From positions 2,914,001 through 2,978,000 of the forward strand of contig NZ_CP195191.1 of assembly GCF_051200875.1 (NCBI RefSeq): a stretch of DNA of 64,000 bases. Reading direction: 5' to 3'. Origin of the DNA: Pseudotabrizicola sp051200875 (GTDB lineage: Bacteria > Pseudomonadota > Alphaproteobacteria > Rhodobacterales > Rhodobacteraceae). Every line of letters begins with the position of its first letter. Position 1 is the stretch's first letter. The notes beneath the pieces were generated by a model. That model made no database searches. It saw nothing but the letters and a program-made list of their open reading frames with translations, and was not told the DNA's origin. The translations under genes were made by a program, and so were the position numbers. Of this stretch, positions 41,061 through 50,111 are shown in pieces.

Positions 41061-41372
41061 TCAGCCGCCGCGGTCATCCCGGAACGGGTCCATCTGATGC
41101 ATCCGCTCGTGCAGGATCGTCACGATGCCGACGTCCCCGTTCGCCAGCCGCCGCCAGTACACGAAATGATGCGCGTGCCGGAAGTAGAAGCCATCGACCC
41201 CGAATTCCGCCGGAACGGGGCGCGATGCGACTCCGCCCCCTTCGATGCGGTCGAAAGAGGCGAAGAGATCGGTGATGTAGCGGTCCGCCTGGTCCGCACC
41301 CCAGCGTTCGCGCGTGTAGCGGTAGATCTCGTCAAGCCGCAGCGATGCGGCCTCTTGGACGCGAATAGCCAC
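41061..41372 (-). CDS. ParE/RelE-family toxin
   Basis: A 103-residue protein of the ParE/RelE superfamily: N-terminal helices (AASLRLDEIYRYTRERWGAD), conserved PVPAEFGVDGFYFRHAHHFV and the final strand VGIVTILHERMHQMDPFRDD. ParE toxins poison gyrase and RelE toxins cut mRNA; the sequence alone suggests ParE-like but does not decide. It starts with GTG at 41370-41372, four bases after the antitoxin stop, so the two genes form an operon. Confidence 0.85.
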   Translation of the reverse strand: MAIRVQEAASLRLDEIYRYTRERWGADQADRYITDLFASFDRIEGGGVASRPVPAEFGVDGFYFRHAHHFVYWRRLANGDVGIVTILHERMHQMDPFRDDRGG

Positions 41373-41376
41373 GTCG

Positions 41377-41631
41377 TCAGCCGCGGTTCCGCGCGATCAC
41401 CTCGGCGGCGGTCAACGGGCGATAGCTTCCCTCTGGCGCTGCGAAGGCTCGAGTCAGTTCCGCCTTCAGGCGCTCGAACGCCTCACGCTCCACCCGCTCC
41501 TTGTCGCGGCGGATCAGGTCGCGCACATACTCGCTGATGTTCTCGTAGGACCCGTGCTCGCCCACGTTCGACGCCACAAACTCGCTCAGCGCACCGCTGA
41601 TGCGGACCGTCATCGTCGTAGTCTGGGACAT
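41377..41631 (-). CDS. ParD/CopG-family antitoxin
   Basis: An 84-residue protein with an N-terminal ribbon-helix-helix DNA-binding domain (TTMTVRISGALSEFVASNVG, then the SYENISEYVRDLIRRDKER helix). A C-terminal disordered toxin-binding tail (FAAPEGSYRPLTAAEVIARN) completes it. The start is the ATG at 41629-41631 with GCGGAGG upstream; the longer frame in the same phase reads into unrelated sequence. It neutralises the adjacent toxin and autoregulates the pair. Confidence 0.87.
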   Translation of the reverse strand: MSQTTTMTVRISGALSEFVASNVGEHGSYENISEYVRDLIRRDKERVEREAFERLKAELTRAFAAPEGSYRPLTAAEVIARNRG

Positions 41632-41840
41632 GGTCGCCTCCGCATGTTTGTATTCAAGATAAGCAAAGATGAACACGGAGGCAAGGCGCGCTATGTTGGC
41701 AAACTCCGCATAACCTGCGGAGATAGGCGTGCCTATTCTCCGCACGGGCCGGAAGCAGTGCGCGCAAGCGACTGATCGATGTTGCAGACTACAATGGCCG
41801 CGGCACAAACTGCCAGGGCGCGACGACGAGGCCCAGTTCA
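41632..41840. other. Intergenic region between antitoxin and UvrD-like helicase
   Basis: A 209-bp divergent gap. It should hold promoters for the leftward toxin-antitoxin operon and the rightward helicase gene. I see no terminator or RNA gene in it. Its AT-richer part (41645-41715) lies directly behind the antitoxin start, where the autoregulated promoter is expected. Confidence 0.4.
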
Positions 41841-44789
41841 TTGATTCGACTGCAACAACGCCCTTTGCTTGGTTTCCTGATTGACCCCTTTGGGATGTCT
41901 GCGCGTGCCATGGCGCTAGACGGGGATCACATAAGGATCACGCGACGCGGTCAGGTTGCGACCGTGTCACTGCAAGCGCTAACCCAACCACCAGCTCTCC
42001 GGAAGGGGATGCTCGGGACTGCGCTGACCATAAACTCGCAGGAGCATAACGATGTCACGCTGAAGGGGGCGGGGAATGTCGCAGCGAGGGAGTTCGCGGA
42101 AGAGGTCAAGGAGGCCTGGACGCGATTCAATCTCGTAGCGCTTGATAAGGAAGCGGCGCGACTAAACAGGGTCCTTGCCGGGGTGCTGGCGCTGGCAGCG
42201 CCGTCCCGATATCCCTCGGCATGCCTGATCGCGCCGCTGCTGGATGACGCGAGGGCTCTGGATGCATCGCTTTTGTCGAAGCTGAATGCCGAGGCCATCG
42301 GTGCCGAGGTCGCCGCGCGTATCGCACTCGTCCGCAAGTTTGCGATCGACCCGCGGACAATACGGGCGAATGCCATCGGAGCCTTCGTGTCGGCCGAACT
42401 GGACCGTTGGAAGGATTTCTTCGACACCATCGAGAGCAAGCCGCTGACGCCGGAACAGCGCCTATCTGTCGTTGTCGACGAGGATGCGACGCTGGTGCTC
42501 GCCGGGGCGGGATCCGGAAAGACCAGCGTCATCACCGCCAAGGCGGCCTACCTCGTCAAGGCGGGTATCCGCCAGCCGGAGGAAATCCTGCTTCTGGCCT
42601 TCGCGAAGAATGCGGCTGAGGAAATGTCGGAACGGGTCGAGGCGCGATCCGGCGTGCCCATCGTTGCGCGGACCTTCCACGCGATTGCCTACGACATCAT
42701 CGGGATCGTCGAAGGGTCAAAGCCCGCCTTGGCGGATCATGCTACCGACGACACAGCCTTCTCCAACCTGATCAAGCAGATCCTGAAGGACCTGGTTTAC
42801 CGCCTGTCAGAGGTGTCGAAGGCGATCATCCAGTTCTTCGCGCATTTCCTGGTCGAGCCCAAGACGGAATGGGACTTCAAGACCAAGCATGACTTCTACA
42901 CCCACATGGAAGCCCAAGACCTGCGGACGCTGCAGGGCGAGAAGGTCAAGAGCTACGAAGAGCTGCAGATCGCCAACTGGCTTTACGAAAACAGCGTCGA
43001 GTACGAGTACGAGCCCCTCTACGAGCACAAGGTTTCCGAGGTCGGCAGGCGCGATTACCAGCCCGATTTCCGCCTGACCGAAAGCGGCATCTACATCGAG
43101 CATTTCGGGGTGCGGCGCGAAAAGGCGCGGGACGGCAGTGAACGGCTGGTTACGGCGCCCTTCGTGGACCGCGACGAATATCTGGCGGGCATGGACTGGA
43201 AGCGGAAGGTCCATGCCGAGCATCAGACCACCCTGATCGAGACCTACAGTTATGAACGGCAGGAGGGCCACCTGCTGACCGGCCTCGCCGAAAAGCTTGC
43301 TCCGCACGTCACCCTGAACCCCCGACCGGTCGACACCATCTATGACCGGATCGTCGAGCTGAAGCAGGTCGATGACTTTTCCAAGCTGCTCGGAACCTTC
43401 CTGCGCAAGTTCAAGAGCGGCGGCTACAGCCTGCAGGATTGCGAGACCAAGTCAGATCGGATGAAGCTGGGCAAACGCGCCCGGGCGTTCCTCGACGTCT
43501 TCGCGCCGGTCTTCGAGGAATATCAGAAACGTCTGGAGGGCCGGATCGACTTCGAGGACATGATCCTGCGCGCCGCGCGCTATGCAGAGGACGGCCGCTA
43601 TGTCAGCCCGTTTCGCCATATCCTCGTCGACGAGTTCCAGGACATCTCGCAAAGCCGCGCAAGGCTGGTGAAGGCGCTGAAGGCGCAGCATCCCGATGTG
43701 CGCGTCTTTGCCGTGGGTGATGACTGGCAATCCATCTTCCGCTTCGCCGGATCCGACATCCACCTGATGCGCCATTTCGGGCGGGAGTTCGGGGGGCGCT
43801 TCGATGGCGAAACTGGCGTGCACAGAACCGTCGATCTCGGCCGCACCTTCCGGTCGGTCGACCAGATCGCTTATGCCGCCCGTACATTCGTTCTGCGGAA
43901 CCCTGCCCAGATCGACAAGACGATCGTCCCGGCCGGGACCGCGACCGAACCGGCGATCAGGGTCGTCTCCGTGTCCAAAGGCGAGGATGAGGGGAAACTG
44001 AACGAGGTGCTTGCCGCTCTGTCTGCTGCCGCGGCGCCTGGGGCAAAGCCCGCGACGGTGCTGCTCCTCGGGCGTTACCGCTTCAACGAACCGGACATGC
44101 CGGGTCTGCGGCGCCGTTTCCCGCGGCTGAAGATCGACTGCAAGACCATCCATGCCTCCAAGGGGCTGGAAGCCGACCACGTCGTTCTGCTGAACGCCGA
44201 CAGCGGGCGCATGGGGTTCCCGTCAGAAATTGTGGACGACCCGCTCCTGTCGCTGGTTTCGCCGGAAGAGGAGGCGTTCCAGAACGCAGAGGAGCGGCGC
44301 GTCATGTATGTGGCGATGACGCGGGCCCGGCATACCCTGACGATCCTTGCCTCGAACGCCCGACCGTCGTCTTTCGTGACCGAGCTGCGCAAAGACCCGG
44401 CCTACGGGATTTCGACAGCCCCCGGAACGGAACCAGAGGCCCGCGTCTGCGGCGAATGCGGTGGGCGACTGCTGGGCGTGACCGGGAAGGATGGCCGCAT
44501 CTGGTATCGCTGCGAGCATGTCCAGCACTGCGGAAATCTGCTCCCGGCCTGCCCATCCTGCGGCACGGCCTTGCCACGACATGCCGAAGGGACGAGCGAG
44601 GTTCGATGTGGTTGCGGTGCCACTTTTCCGACCTGCCCAGACTGCGAAGATGGCTGGCTGGTCGAACGCAGCGGCAGTTTCGGAAAGTTCCTCGGCTGCG
44701 TGCGCTATCCGACCTGTACAGGGAAAGCGAAAATCACGAACGGCGATCAGCCTGCAATTCTCAAGCCTCGGCGCCGAAAGAAGGCCTGA
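41841..44789 (+). CDS. UvrD/helicase IV-like helicase with C-terminal zinc ribbons
   Basis: The 982-residue protein has Walker A at ~220-228 (AGAGSGKTS), an early NEAR-like insertion with nuclease-like character (~330-480: NWLYENSVEYEYEPLYEHKV, DFRLTESGIYIEHFGVRR), motif II DEFQD at ~596-600, and motif VI VAMTRARHTL at ~815. The C-terminus (~868-975) has topoisomerase-like zinc-ribbon cysteines (CGECGG..CEHVQHC, CPSCG, CPDCEDG..CVRYPTC). The DFRL...IYIEHFG block (D-x-E-x-H-like) resembles a restriction-type nuclease fold inside the helicase. The start is TTG at 41841; an ATG lies at +19 codons. Unwinding in repair or defence is inferred. Confidence 0.8.
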   Translation: MIRLQQRPLLGFLIDPFGMSARAMALDGDHIRITRRGQVATVSLQALTQPPALRKGMLGTALTINSQEHNDVTLKGAGNVAAREFAEEVKEAWTRFNLVALDKEAARLNRVLAGVLALAAPSRYPSACLIAPLLDDARALDASLLSKLNAEAIGAEVAARIALVRKFAIDPRTIRANAIGAFVSAELDRWKDFFDTIESKPLTPEQRLSVVVDEDATLVLAGAGSGKTSVITAKAAYLVKAGIRQPEEILLLAFAKNAAEEMSERVEARSGVPIVARTFHAIAYDIIGIVEGSKPALADHATDDTAFSNLIKQILKDLVYRLSEVSKAIIQFFAHFLVEPKTEWDFKTKHDFYTHMEAQDLRTLQGEKVKSYEELQIANWLYENSVEYEYEPLYEHKVSEVGRRDYQPDFRLTESGIYIEHFGVRREKARDGSERLVTAPFVDRDEYLAGMDWKRKVHAEHQTTLIETYSYERQEGHLLTGLAEKLAPHVTLNPRPVDTIYDRIVELKQVDDFSKLLGTFLRKFKSGGYSLQDCETKSDRMKLGKRARAFLDVFAPVFEEYQKRLEGRIDFEDMILRAARYAEDGRYVSPFRHILVDEFQDISQSRARLVKALKAQHPDVRVFAVGDDWQSIFRFAGSDIHLMRHFGREFGGRFDGETGVHRTVDLGRTFRSVDQIAYAARTFVLRNPAQIDKTIVPAGTATEPAIRVVSVSKGEDEGKLNEVLAALSAAAAPGAKPATVLLLGRYRFNEPDMPGLRRRFPRLKIDCKTIHASKGLEADHVVLLNADSGRMGFPSEIVDDPLLSLVSPEEEAFQNAEERRVMYVAMTRARHTLTILASNARPSSFVTELRKDPAYGISTAPGTEPEARVCGECGGRLLGVTGKDGRIWYRCEHVQHCGNLLPACPSCGTALPRHAEGTSEVRCGCGATFPTCPDCEDGWLVERSGSFGKFLGCVRYPTCTGKAKITNGDQPAILKPRRRKKA

Positions 44790-44801
44790 CCTCACAGCCT
44801 A

Positions 44802-45654
44802 GGGTCAGGACCCATTGATCCTCTGCTCGGGGCGTGATTCAGCCTCCGCAAGGAGACTGAGCAATGAGCAACCTTTTCTGGCTGACAGAGGCGCAGATGG
44901 CGCGCCTGCGGCCATTCTTCCCGAAGAGCCATGGTAAGCCACGGGTCGATGACCGGCGGGTTTTGAGCGGTATAATCTTCATCAATCGCAATGGCTTGCG
45001 TTGGTGTGATGCACCCAAGGAGTATGGTCCGCCAAAGACCCTTTACAACCGTTGGAAGCGGTGGAGCGACAAGGGGGTGTTCGCCCGGATGATGGACGGT
45101 CTGGCTGCCGAAGCCGCCGTTCCGAAGACGGTGATGATCGACGCGACCTACCTCAAGGCGCACCGCACGGCGACCGGCCTGCGGTCGAAAAAGGGGGACC
45201 TAGCGACCAAAGGGGCCGTCTGATCGGCCGAACCAAGGGCGGCATGAACACCAAATTGCACGCCGTCACCGATGCCGATGGCCGTCCGATCCGGTTCTTC
45301 ATGACCGCAGGCCAGGTCAGCGATTACACCGGCGCGGCGGCACTGCTGGGCAGCTTGCCAAAGGCGGAGTGGTTGCTGGCCGACCGGGGTTATGACGCCG
45401 ACTGGTTCAGAGAAGCATTGAAAGACAAAGGGATAAAGCCCTGCATTCCGGGCCGGAAGTCTCGCGGCAAGCCCGTCAGGCATGACAAGCGCCGCTACAA
45501 ACGCCGCAACCGGATCGAGATCATGTTTGGGCGCCTGAAGGACTGGCGGCGGGTCGCAACACGCTACGACAGATGCCCGAAGGTATTCCTCTCCGCCGTC
45601 GCACTCGCAGCTACAGTCATGTTCTGGCTATGACGCGAGAATGAGTCCTGACCC
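44802..45654 (+). mobile_element. Insertion sequence, IS5 family (IS427-like)
   Basis: An 853-bp element with imperfect terminal inverted repeats: left GGGTCAGGACCCATT and, reverse-complemented from the right, GGGTCAGGACTCATT (one mismatch in 15). It is flanked by TA on both sides (44800-44801 and 45655-45656), compatible with a 2-bp target duplication. It contains one frameshifted transposase. On the left it sits 12 bp after the helicase stop. On the right it abuts an RTX gene remnant, so flanking DNA was lost or the neighbour rearranged. Confidence 0.9.
44864..45633 (+). CDS. IS5-family transposase, two frames joined by -1 shift
   Basis: OrfA (44864-45223, 119 residues) carries the DUF4096-type N-terminus (FWLTEAQMARLRPFFPKSHG) and the first catalytic Asp in VMIDATYLK. 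OrfB, in the -1 frame and ending at 45633, carries GMNTKLHAVTDADGRPI, the second Asp in LLADRGYDADWFR, and the RNRIEIMFGRLKDWRRVATR block containing the catalytic Glu. The slippery heptamer A AAG GGG lies at 45190-45196, within the overlap. No other break is seen, so the DDE transposase appears functional if frameshifting occurs. Confidence 0.9.
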
Positions 45655-45698
45655 TAAGCGGCGCCCCAACCATCAATGCAGGCGATTTCCTGCTGTAA
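45654..45698 (+). pseudogene. Remnant 3' end of an RTX gene
   Basis: Directly after the IS, 14 codons plus a stop encode LSGAPTINAGDFLL, the last residues of the RTX protein that ends at 49958. The first 41 bases (45654-45694) are identical to 49914-49954. The rest of this gene copy is absent; the IS took its place. It is thus the tail of a deleted fifth RTX paralogue. Confidence 0.9.
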
Positions 45699-45827
45699 GC
45701 CGATCGTTAAGCCAAGGTCCAAATCTGACGCTGGGGAAGTTTTTTCTTGGCTGGGCGGCCGCTCTGAACTTATGCTTTCTAGCACTGAAAAATTCTATTG
45801 GTCATACCTTTGGGGAGGGGCGACGTC

Positions 45828-48800
45828 ATGGTTGCAATCAGCGTTTTCGGGACAAGCCCAAACACACCGCTGGAAGATGCATTTGGACATACGTTCACTG
45901 TCGAATTCCAAAGCTCGACTGAGATCAGAATCCTTACCGGGGCGACGGGATACCGGACGACATTCACCGGAACCGGCCTAGGATTTAGCAATATCGGCGG
46001 TGAGCTGGTGCCAATTGGAACCATCACCTCGATCACCATTCGCAATGCCTCTAACCAGATCGTCATGACCTTTACCGGTATGTCGGCGGATGCGACGCAA
46101 TTTGCGGCGGCTGTCACTGCCTTGGTTGAACAAGACGACCCAGGCCCGATGGGGGCCCTGATCGGCAGCGACCCTGTTTCGTTTGATGGTTCCGGAGCCG
46201 GAACTGGTGTTAACTATGCGTTTAACGGGATATTTGCTCCGGTCACAATTCTTGGGTCCAATTTTCAGGATACGCTGGAAGGCGGTGAAGGGAATGACAC
46301 GATCCGACCGGGGGGGTCCAACGGTGGTGATTTTATCGCTGGTAGCATTGGAAATGATACCATTGATCTGTCAGGTGTCGGGCCAGAGCAATTCATCGAA
46401 ATTTTCTATGCATTCTTGTCCGCGCCTGTGACCGTCAACGTGAATGGCGTTGCAGACACGGCGACTGTCCTGAAAGGCGGCGGGTTGGGCACCGACACCA
46501 TCCTTGGTGCCCGCGGTGTCATTAACGGGCCGGGGCTGAACTTTTCGGGGACCACGTTCAACGACACGTTCAATATCAGTGGGGTAGAAGGATTTGTCCT
46601 GCTGTATGGTGGCGCAGGTAATGACGCCTTCAACGTCAATCTGGACGCAGGTGGCGCGGTGCGCGTGTCTTACGCCTTTGGCCCGGGCAGTCGAACTGGA
46701 AGCGGGATCATTGCCGATCTGTCGACGGGTGTTGTGTCGAATGACGGTTTTGGCGGAACGGATACGATCAATGTGACCGGCAACAATGGCCGGTTGGAGA
46801 TTGAAGGCACGGATGCTGCCGATCTTATTACCGGATCGGCGCGGGACCATGAACGGTATCTGCTGCGCGGCGGCAATGACACGGTGAATGGGGGGGACGG
46901 TTTCGACCTGATCCGGTTTGACCGCAATGGAAGCACCTCGGGCATTGATGCGGATCTGGTGACGGGGTTCATCACCGGGACGTGGAACGGCGCCAGCTTC
47001 ACCAAGCAGGTGAGCGGCATTGAGGGCATTCGGGGCACAAACCTGAATGATGATATTTTGGGTGCGGCGACCGATGACGTTCTTGATGGGCGCAACGGTG
47101 ACGATCTTTTGGATGGTCGTGGCGGGAACGATGAGCTGTTTGGCGGCGCTGGCGCAGATACGCTGATCGGTGGCGATGGTAACGACCGGCTGGACGGTGG
47201 CGACGGCAACGACCGGATTGAGGTTGGGCGTTCGAGTTCGGGTGGCGGAGATCAGGTCATCGGCTCTAACGGCAGCGATACGATCATCTACAGCGGTGTC
47301 AGCAATGGTGGCGATGGCTGGAACGACCTGAGTTACCACGGCCTGTCGGGGGGCATCGCTGTCACGATCAACGGTGGCGCGAATACCGGCACCGTGCAGA
47401 AGTTCGGTAGCGGCGGCGGACTTGTCGGGACAGACGTTCTGGTGGATGTGGCGCGCGTCGTGAACGATGTGAACGATGGTTTTAGCATCTTTGGCACGGC
47501 GTTTAATGACAGCTTTGTCATTGATGGCGGGGCGGGCAGCTGGATCCAGATCTTTGGGGGGCGCGGTGCGGATAGCTATGATATTACGCTTTCCGGCATT
47601 GTTCGGCTGAACTTCTCGGGCAGTTATGACGAATGGATGGGGGCCACACAGGCTCTGAACATCAACCTTGCCACCGGCGTTATTGCAAATGACGGTTTCG
47701 GCAACGCCGAGACCATCACGGTGCATGACGGATCTGCGCGACTTGAAATCACCGGCACAATGCATGCTGATACCTATGTCGGCAGTGCGCGCGATGAGAA
47801 TTTCACGACCTCGGGCGGCAATGACACGGTCGACGGCGGCGGCGGATACGACGTGGTCCGCTATGACCGCCGTGAAGTGGGTGCGGGTGTCACTGTCAAT
47901 TTGGCGACGGGAACGGTCACTGGCGTTTGGAACGGCACAGCCTTTACCCAAACGCTGATCAACATCGAAGCGGTGCGCGGAAGCCAATTCGCCGACGTCA
48001 TGGGTGGCAGCCTTGCGGACGAACGGTTTGATGGTCGCGATGGCAACGACACCATCTACGGCTGGGGTGGCAACGACGACCTGTTCGGTGGTGCGGGCAA
48101 TGACATCCTTGTTGGCGGATTTGGCAACGACTACCTTGATGGTGGCGATGGCAATGACACGCTTGACGGGTCAGCGGATAATACGGGCTGGGGCGATTTC
48201 ATGCGCCCGGGCCTTGGCACGAACACGATCATCGGCAGCCAAGTCCTGTATGAGGTGGCCAATGACGGGATTGACATTTCCTACTCGGACGTCGGAGGCG
48301 TCGGTGGTCTGACGATCTCGATCGGCGCAAATGGCGCGGGGACTGTGGTGAGCGGCGCTGCGGGAATGGTGAATGACACCTTCACCTGGGCGCATTTCTT
48401 CCACGGTTCGCAGGATGCCGACAGCATTATCTCGACGGACACGGATACAAATCGGTTCCAGGGCTTCTCGGGCGGCGCAGGCAACGACACGATCGATGGC
48501 GGCGCCGGTTGGGATATGATCGACTATCGGCACGAGTCCCGCGATCACATTGATACGGCCTCTGGGGTGGATGTGAACCTAGAAACCGGGGTGGCCATCG
48601 ACACTTACGGTGACACCGATACCTTGCTGAACATCGAGTCTATCGACGGCACCCAGTTCGCGGATAGTTTTATCGGCAGAAATGCGGCAGATGCCTATGC
48701 TTACCTGACGGGCTATGCGGGCAACGATACCATTACCGGCACCGATTTGGGTTGGGAAACCGCAAATTACTATGATGATGCCCGAGAGGGCGGCACGGCT

Positions 48801-49958
48801 GGCATCGTGGCGGATCTTGCAGCGGGAACCGTTCAGGACGGGTTTGGCGATACCGACACGGTCAGCAACATCGACGAAGTGCGCGGTACCGACCAAGCGG
48901 ACCGGATCTCTGGTGCCGGACGGGGCGAACGGTTGCGGGCCTATGGCGGCAACGACACCGTGCTTGGCAATGACGGCAATGACACGATGGAAGGCGGCGA
49001 CGGTGCTGATTTCATTGGTGGCGGGTCTGGGAATGACGTGGCCTATGGCGGGGTCGGGAATGACACGATTTACGCGGGTCTGGGCAATGACACGGTGCGT
49101 GGCGAGGATGGCGACGACGTGATCTATGGCTCGGCCGGGCGGAACGTGCTGCTTGGCGATGGCGGGAATGACCAGATCTTCACCTCTGCCGCGGGCGATT
49201 TTGTTGGCGGTGGCGATGGCAATGACACGGTGCGGGGCGCGGGCGGCAATGACACGATCTATGCCGGCACCGGCAATGACAACATCGGCGGCGGCGCGGG
49301 CAATGACCTGATCTATGGCTCGGCCGGGTCGAATGTCATCTATGCCGGTCTGGGCAATGACACGGTTCAGGGCGGCACCGGGGCGGATACGATTTACGGA
49401 TCCGCCGGGCGCAACCGGCTTTTCGGCAACGATGGCAATGACGTGATCTATACCAGCGCCGCGGGCGATCTTGCGGCGGGCGGGTCAGGCAATGACTCGG
49501 TCTATGGCTCGACCGGCAATGACACGATCTATGCGGGCCTTGGCAATGACTTCATCGGCGGTGGCGCGGGCAATGACCTGATCGTGGCCGGGGCCGGGGT
49601 GAACCGGATTTACGGCGGCACCGGCAATGACACGATGGTTGCAGGAACGGGCCGCGATGTGATGACGGGCGGGCCGGGGGCAGATGTCTTTGTCTTCAAC
49701 TCGGCCGCGCATATCGGCATTGGCGCAGGGCGCGACGTGATCACCGATTTCACCAGCGGCGTCGATGACATCGACCTGCGCGGCCTGGGCCAGACCTTCA
49801 ACGGCACGGCAGGCCTGATCGGCGCTGGCACGGCGAGCTTTTACTATGTCGCCGCCAGCGGCCTGCTGATCGGCGACCAGAACGGCGACGGCACCGCAGA
49901 CTGGGTGCTGGAACTAAGCGGCGCCCCAACCATCAATGCAGGCGATTTCCTGCTTTGA
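45828..49958 (+). CDS. Large RTX calcium-binding secreted protein
   Basis: The 1376-residue protein has an N-terminal beta-domain (~1-110), then long alternating blocks of GGxGxDxUx nonapeptides (for example GGNDTVNGGDGFDLI) with beta-helix-like spacers. A dense array (~1045-1270) and a C-terminal M10/serralysin-type secretion domain (DVFVFNSAAHIGIGAGRDVI..DFLL) complete it. Nonapeptides bind Ca2+ outside the cell and drive folding after type I secretion. The start is the ATG at 45828 with GGGGAGGGG seven bases upstream; the upstream ATG at 45798 has none. No enzymatic domain is visible. A matrix or adhesive role is inferred. Confidence 0.88.
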   Translation: MVAISVFGTSPNTPLEDAFGHTFTVEFQSSTEIRILTGATGYRTTFTGTGLGFSNIGGELVPIGTITSITIRNASNQIVMTFTGMSADATQFAAAVTALVEQDDPGPMGALIGSDPVSFDGSGAGTGVNYAFNGIFAPVTILGSNFQDTLEGGEGNDTIRPGGSNGGDFIAGSIGNDTIDLSGVGPEQFIEIFYAFLSAPVTVNVNGVADTATVLKGGGLGTDTILGARGVINGPGLNFSGTTFNDTFNISGVEGFVLLYGGAGNDAFNVNLDAGGAVRVSYAFGPGSRTGSGIIADLSTGVVSNDGFGGTDTINVTGNNGRLEIEGTDAADLITGSARDHERYLLRGGNDTVNGGDGFDLIRFDRNGSTSGIDADLVTGFITGTWNGASFTKQVSGIEGIRGTNLNDDILGAATDDVLDGRNGDDLLDGRGGNDELFGGAGADTLIGGDGNDRLDGGDGNDRIEVGRSSSGGGDQVIGSNGSDTIIYSGVSNGGDGWNDLSYHGLSGGIAVTINGGANTGTVQKFGSGGGLVGTDVLVDVARVVNDVNDGFSIFGTAFNDSFVIDGGAGSWIQIFGGRGADSYDITLSGIVRLNFSGSYDEWMGATQALNINLATGVIANDGFGNAETITVHDGSARLEITGTMHADTYVGSARDENFTTSGGNDTVDGGGGYDVVRYDRREVGAGVTVNLATGTVTGVWNGTAFTQTLINIEAVRGSQFADVMGGSLADERFDGRDGNDTIYGWGGNDDLFGGAGNDILVGGFGNDYLDGGDGNDTLDGSADNTGWGDFMRPGLGTNTIIGSQVLYEVANDGIDISYSDVGGVGGLTISIGANGAGTVVSGAAGMVNDTFTWAHFFHGSQDADSIISTDTDTNRFQGFSGGAGNDTIDGGAGWDMIDYRHESRDHIDTASGVDVNLETGVAIDTYGDTDTLLNIESIDGTQFADSFIGRNAADAYAYLTGYAGNDTITGTDLGWETANYYDDAREGGTAGIVADLAAGTVQDGFGDTDTVSNIDEVRGTDQADRISGAGRGERLRAYGGNDTVLGNDGNDTMEGGDGADFIGGGSGNDVAYGGVGNDTIYAGLGNDTVRGEDGDDVIYGSAGRNVLLGDGGNDQIFTSAAGDFVGGGDGNDTVRGAGGNDTIYAGTGNDNIGGGAGNDLIYGSAGSNVIYAGLGNDTVQGGTGADTIYGSAGRNRLFGNDGNDVIYTSAAGDLAAGGSGNDSVYGSTGNDTIYAGLGNDFIGGGAGNDLIVAGAGVNRIYGGTGNDTMVAGTGRDVMTGGPGADVFVFNSAAHIGIGAGRDVITDFTSGVDDIDLRGLGQTFNGTAGLIGAGTASFYYVAASGLLIGDQNGDGTADWVLELSGAPTINAGDFLL

Positions 49959-49966
49959 ACTGAGCC

Positions 49967-50000
49967 GTGCCGCTTGGTCTATTGTTCGACCCAGCGGCAC
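49967..50000 (+). terminator. Hairpin after large RTX gene
   Basis: GTGCCGCTTGG pairs with CCAGCGGCAC (one bulge) immediately downstream of the RTX stop. It lacks a U-run, so it is either a processing/stability hairpin or a weak terminator. Confidence 0.5.
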
Positions 50001-50111
50001 GACAACAGGCGGCTATCGGCTTCGCCGCTTTGGTGAATAGGGTCCGCGCTGTGAGAAAGGATGTGAAGAACAGCGGTTGATGCGCTGTCGTCATTTAAGA
50101 AGGGTTTTGCC

